This document shows positions 8,017 to 9,175 of a DNA stretch of 9,175 nt, in pieces. Source of the stretch: an uncultured Steroidobacter sp. (lineage in GTDB: Bacteria > Pseudomonadota > Gammaproteobacteria > Steroidobacterales > Steroidobacteraceae); assembly GCA_946478975.1 (NCBI GenBank), contig CAMLEO010000284.1, positions 1 through 9,175 of the forward strand, given 5' to 3'. The notes beneath the pieces are model-generated. The model searched no databases. It was not told where the DNA came from and saw only the letters and a list, made by a program, of their open reading frames with translations. The stretch's first letter is position 1, and each line of letters opens with the position of its first letter. The position numbers and the translations under genes were made by a program.

Positions 8017-8043
8017 CGGTGGGTCCTCAAGGACTCGCCACCG
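8017..8043 (+). other. Hairpin in the leader of the DsbA-like gene
   Basis: CGGTGG (8017-8022) and GTCC (8023-8026) pair with CCACCG (8038-8043) and GGAC (8031-8034) around a TCAA loop, with a 3-base bulge (8035-8037). That is ten pairs, mostly GC. It ends 9 bases before the Shine-Dalgarno sequence of the downstream gene and has no T run. It may be a 5'-UTR stability or regulatory element, or an operator in the GH105/DsbA-like divergent region. I found no convincing sigma-70 promoter for either gene in 7951-8064. A weak + strand pair (TTGTCC at 7952, CATACT at 7977, 19 bp apart) is the best seen. Confidence 0.4.
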
Positions 8044-8052
8044 TTGGGATTG

Positions 8053-8058
8053 AAGGAG
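8053..8058 (+). promoter_or_regulatory. Ribosome binding site of the DsbA-like gene
   Basis: AAGGAG lies 6 bases before the ATG at 8065, a near-ideal Shine-Dalgarno sequence. It fixes this start over the long open frame that continues upstream through the antisense of the GH105 gene. Confidence 0.8.
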
Positions 8059-8064
8059 CAATCC

Positions 8065-8745
8065 ATGAAGCTGCACGGAGCGATTGCGTGTGTGTCGATT
8101 GCATTCGCGCTTGCCGGATGCGTGCGGGATTCAGTTGAAGCGCCGGCGCTCGGCCAGCAGGAGCTGTGGCACGCCGGCACTCATTACGTGCTCGTGCAGC
8201 CGTCCGCTGAAATCCGCGCGGCGCAGGGCAAAGTCACGGTTGTCGAATTCTTCTGGTACGGCTCGCCCCAGTGCTACACGCTCGATCCGCACCTGGTGCT
8301 GTGGAATCGTCGCAAGCCGGAGAACGTCGAATTCAAACGCGTGCCGACGACGTGGGGTCAATACGATCGTCCGCATGCGCGGCTGTTTTATACCTTGGAC
8401 GCGTTGGGTCGCAACGACTTGCATGGCGCGATTTTCGACACCATTCATGCCAAGGGCAACCGGCTCGCGAACACCGATGAACGGCAAACGTTGCAGCTGC
8501 AGCTGCAGTTCGCGAGGGAGCACGGGATTGCCGAGCAGAAGTTTCTGGATGCCTACAACTCCAGCGTCGTGCTGGAGCGGGTGAAGGCTGCCGAACAGAT
8601 GCTGCTGCACTATCAAGTGGACAAGCTGCCGACGCTGATTGTGAATGGCAAGTACAAAACCGATGTCACCCGCACCGGGCGCAACGCTGAGCTGCTGGTG
8701 CGGCTGGTCAGCGATCTCGTGGCGCGCGAATCTGCCGTAGACTAG
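8065..8745 (+). CDS. DsbA-like thioredoxin-fold lipoprotein with SPQC in place of CxxC
   Basis: The 226-residue protein resembles the DsbA family of periplasmic thiol-disulfide oxidoreductases, which oxidise cysteines of exported proteins. The N-terminus is a lipoprotein signal with lipobox LAGC, so Cys19 would be lipidated. Val20 at +2 gives no inner-membrane retention signal, so outer-membrane anchoring is likely. The thioredoxin part begins at KVTVVEFFWYG (56-66), followed by Ser67-Pro68-Gln69-Cys70. Relatives read C-P-H-C here, so the nucleophilic first cysteine is replaced by serine and the histidine by glutamine. The helical insertion (about 98-180) and the cis-proline loop (KLPTLIVNGKY, Pro189) are kept. 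Cys70 is the only cysteine left in the mature chain apart from the lipidated one. It therefore cannot form the usual active-site disulfide and may be a chaperone-like or binding paralogue, or work with a partner thiol. The start has a strong Shine-Dalgarno sequence. It is divergent from the GH105 gene and followed after 34 bp by an unrecognised gene. Confidence 0.88.
   Translation: MKLHGAIACVSIAFALAGCVRDSVEAPALGQQELWHAGTHYVLVQPSAEIRAAQGKVTVVEFFWYGSPQCYTLDPHLVLWNRRKPENVEFKRVPTTWGQYDRPHARLFYTLDALGRNDLHGAIFDTIHAKGNRLANTDERQTLQLQLQFAREHGIAEQKFLDAYNSSVVLERVKAAEQMLLHYQVDKLPTLIVNGKYKTDVTRTGRNAELLVRLVSDLVARESAVD
8492..8507. repeat. 16-bp perfect palindrome of GCAGCT units
   Basis: TGCAGCTGCAGCTGCA reads the same on both strands and encodes the alternating Leu-Gln stretch of the DsbA-like protein. 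It most likely reflects repeated CTG and CAG codons rather than a site with its own function. Confidence 0.5.
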
Positions 8746-8772
8746 CGCCGTTGCTGTCATCAGCGCTCGGCG
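8746..8772 (+). other. Intergenic hairpin overlapping the next gene's ribosome binding region
   Basis: Directly after the DsbA-like stop, CGCCG (8746-8750) pairs with CGGCG (8768-8772), and inside it GCTG (8753-8756) pairs with CAGC (8761-8764) around TCAT. The 3' arm contains most of GGCGGA (8769-8774), the only Shine-Dalgarno-like sequence before the GTG at 8780. No T run follows, so it is a poor intrinsic terminator. Sequestration of the ribosome site, opened when ribosomes finish the upstream gene, is a reasonable inference. Confidence 0.4.
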
Positions 8773-8779
8773 GATCACT

Positions 8780-9175
8780 GTGGATAAAGAATTGATCGTC
8801 GCGGTTCCCGGCCCCTGGCAGGATCGCTCCGAATTTCTCGGCCAGCTGGTCAGCGCCACCGACGGCAAGTTCATGCTGGCCGGTCCGATGCTCGCGAATC
8901 CTGCCGAGCGTGATCACATCATGATCGAATTCGTCGACGCCGATCCCAACCTGCGCGGCGCCTTCCAGGTCGCCGGCCGCGGCCAGCTGCATGGCCCTAC
9001 CATCGGCGCCATCGCCCGTCATCGATCCATCGTGTTCGCGCATTTTCCGTTGCACGTGGTCGGCCAGCAGCAGCGCATCCTGCGCTATACAAATGTTTTA
9101 CGACAGATCGGCGGCATCGCCGTGAAGATCGAGTCCGTCGGCATCGCTCATGAATGGGACGCCTGGCAGCACCTG
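8780..9175 (+). CDS. Unrecognised protein, 3' end outside window
   Basis: The frame is open from GTG at 8780 to the last base of the window (132 codons); an in-frame TAG at 8738 limits how far upstream it can start, and GTG is the only plausible start in between. The predicted product begins VDKELIVAVPGPWQDRSEFL and has no signal peptide or membrane segment, so it should be cytoplasmic. Alternating hydrophobic strands (LIVAVPG, FMLAGPM, IMIEFVD, SIVFAHF, GIAVKIE) suggest a mixed alpha/beta fold. I do not recognise the family with confidence and give it no function. Codon use has strong GC preference at third positions like its neighbours, which supports a real gene. It lies 34 bp after the DsbA-like gene, probably in the same transcript, with a hairpin between them. 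Confidence 0.75.
   Translation, partial: MDKELIVAVPGPWQDRSEFLGQLVSATDGKFMLAGPMLANPAERDHIMIEFVDADPNLRGAFQVAGRGQLHGPTIGAIARHRSIVFAHFPLHVVGQQQRILRYTNVLRQIGGIAVKIESVGIAHEWDAWQHL

Noticed and set aside
7354..8064. Long in-frame upstream extension of the DsbA-like gene
   Set aside because: The frame is open only because it runs antisense to the GH105 gene. The lipoprotein signal and a strong ribosome site fix the start at 8065.

Overview
The window carries ordinary chromosomal metabolism and signalling genes of a GC-rich Gram-negative bacterium. A proteobacterium, probably a gammaproteobacterium, fits best. GlcD, GlcE, GlcF and the malate synthase tail resemble the Escherichia coli proteins closely, and there are a Tat-type leader, a lipobox lipoprotein and a soluble hybrid histidine kinase. 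The GH105 enzyme suggests a soil or plant-polysaccharide user. The taxon is inference; no rRNA or other marker is present.

Positions 1-4023 form a glycolate/glyoxylate module. The 3' end of malate synthase G (glcB, + strand) runs tail to tail into a minus-strand operon read glcD-glcE-glcF, the three subunits of glycolate oxidase. GlcDEF oxidises glycolate to glyoxylate, and malate synthase condenses glyoxylate with acetyl-CoA to malate. In E. coli these genes lie in one operon (glcDEFGB). Here glcB has the opposite orientation, and neither the permease nor the regulator GlcC is in the window. Packing is tight: glcB and glcF overlap by 38 bp, glcD and glcE share one base (TAATG), and glcE and glcF are 6 bp apart.

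Positions 4024-4182 are a divergent intergenic region. To its right on the + strand lie a small Tat-leader protein with a Dabb (ferredoxin-like dimeric alpha/beta barrel) domain and a 704-residue GAF-PAS-HisKA-HATPase-REC hybrid histidine kinase. The kinase stop overlaps, tail to tail, the stop of a minus-strand secreted GH105 unsaturated glycuronyl hydrolase (6805-7950).

Positions 7951-8064 are a second divergent intergenic region with a compact hairpin just upstream of a DsbA-like lipoprotein (8065-8745). That protein's active site reads S-P-Q-C, so the nucleophilic cysteine is missing. A further short hairpin fills the gap before an unrecognised gene that starts with GTG at 8780 and runs off the window.

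No intergenic stretch exceeds 160 bp. I saw no tRNA, rRNA, insertion sequence, CRISPR array or phage gene, and no clear new multi-gene system. The most interesting points are the altered DsbA-like active site, the hairpins around that gene, a possible leaderless start for glcD with a changed conserved glycine in GlcD, and the Tat-exported Dabb protein.
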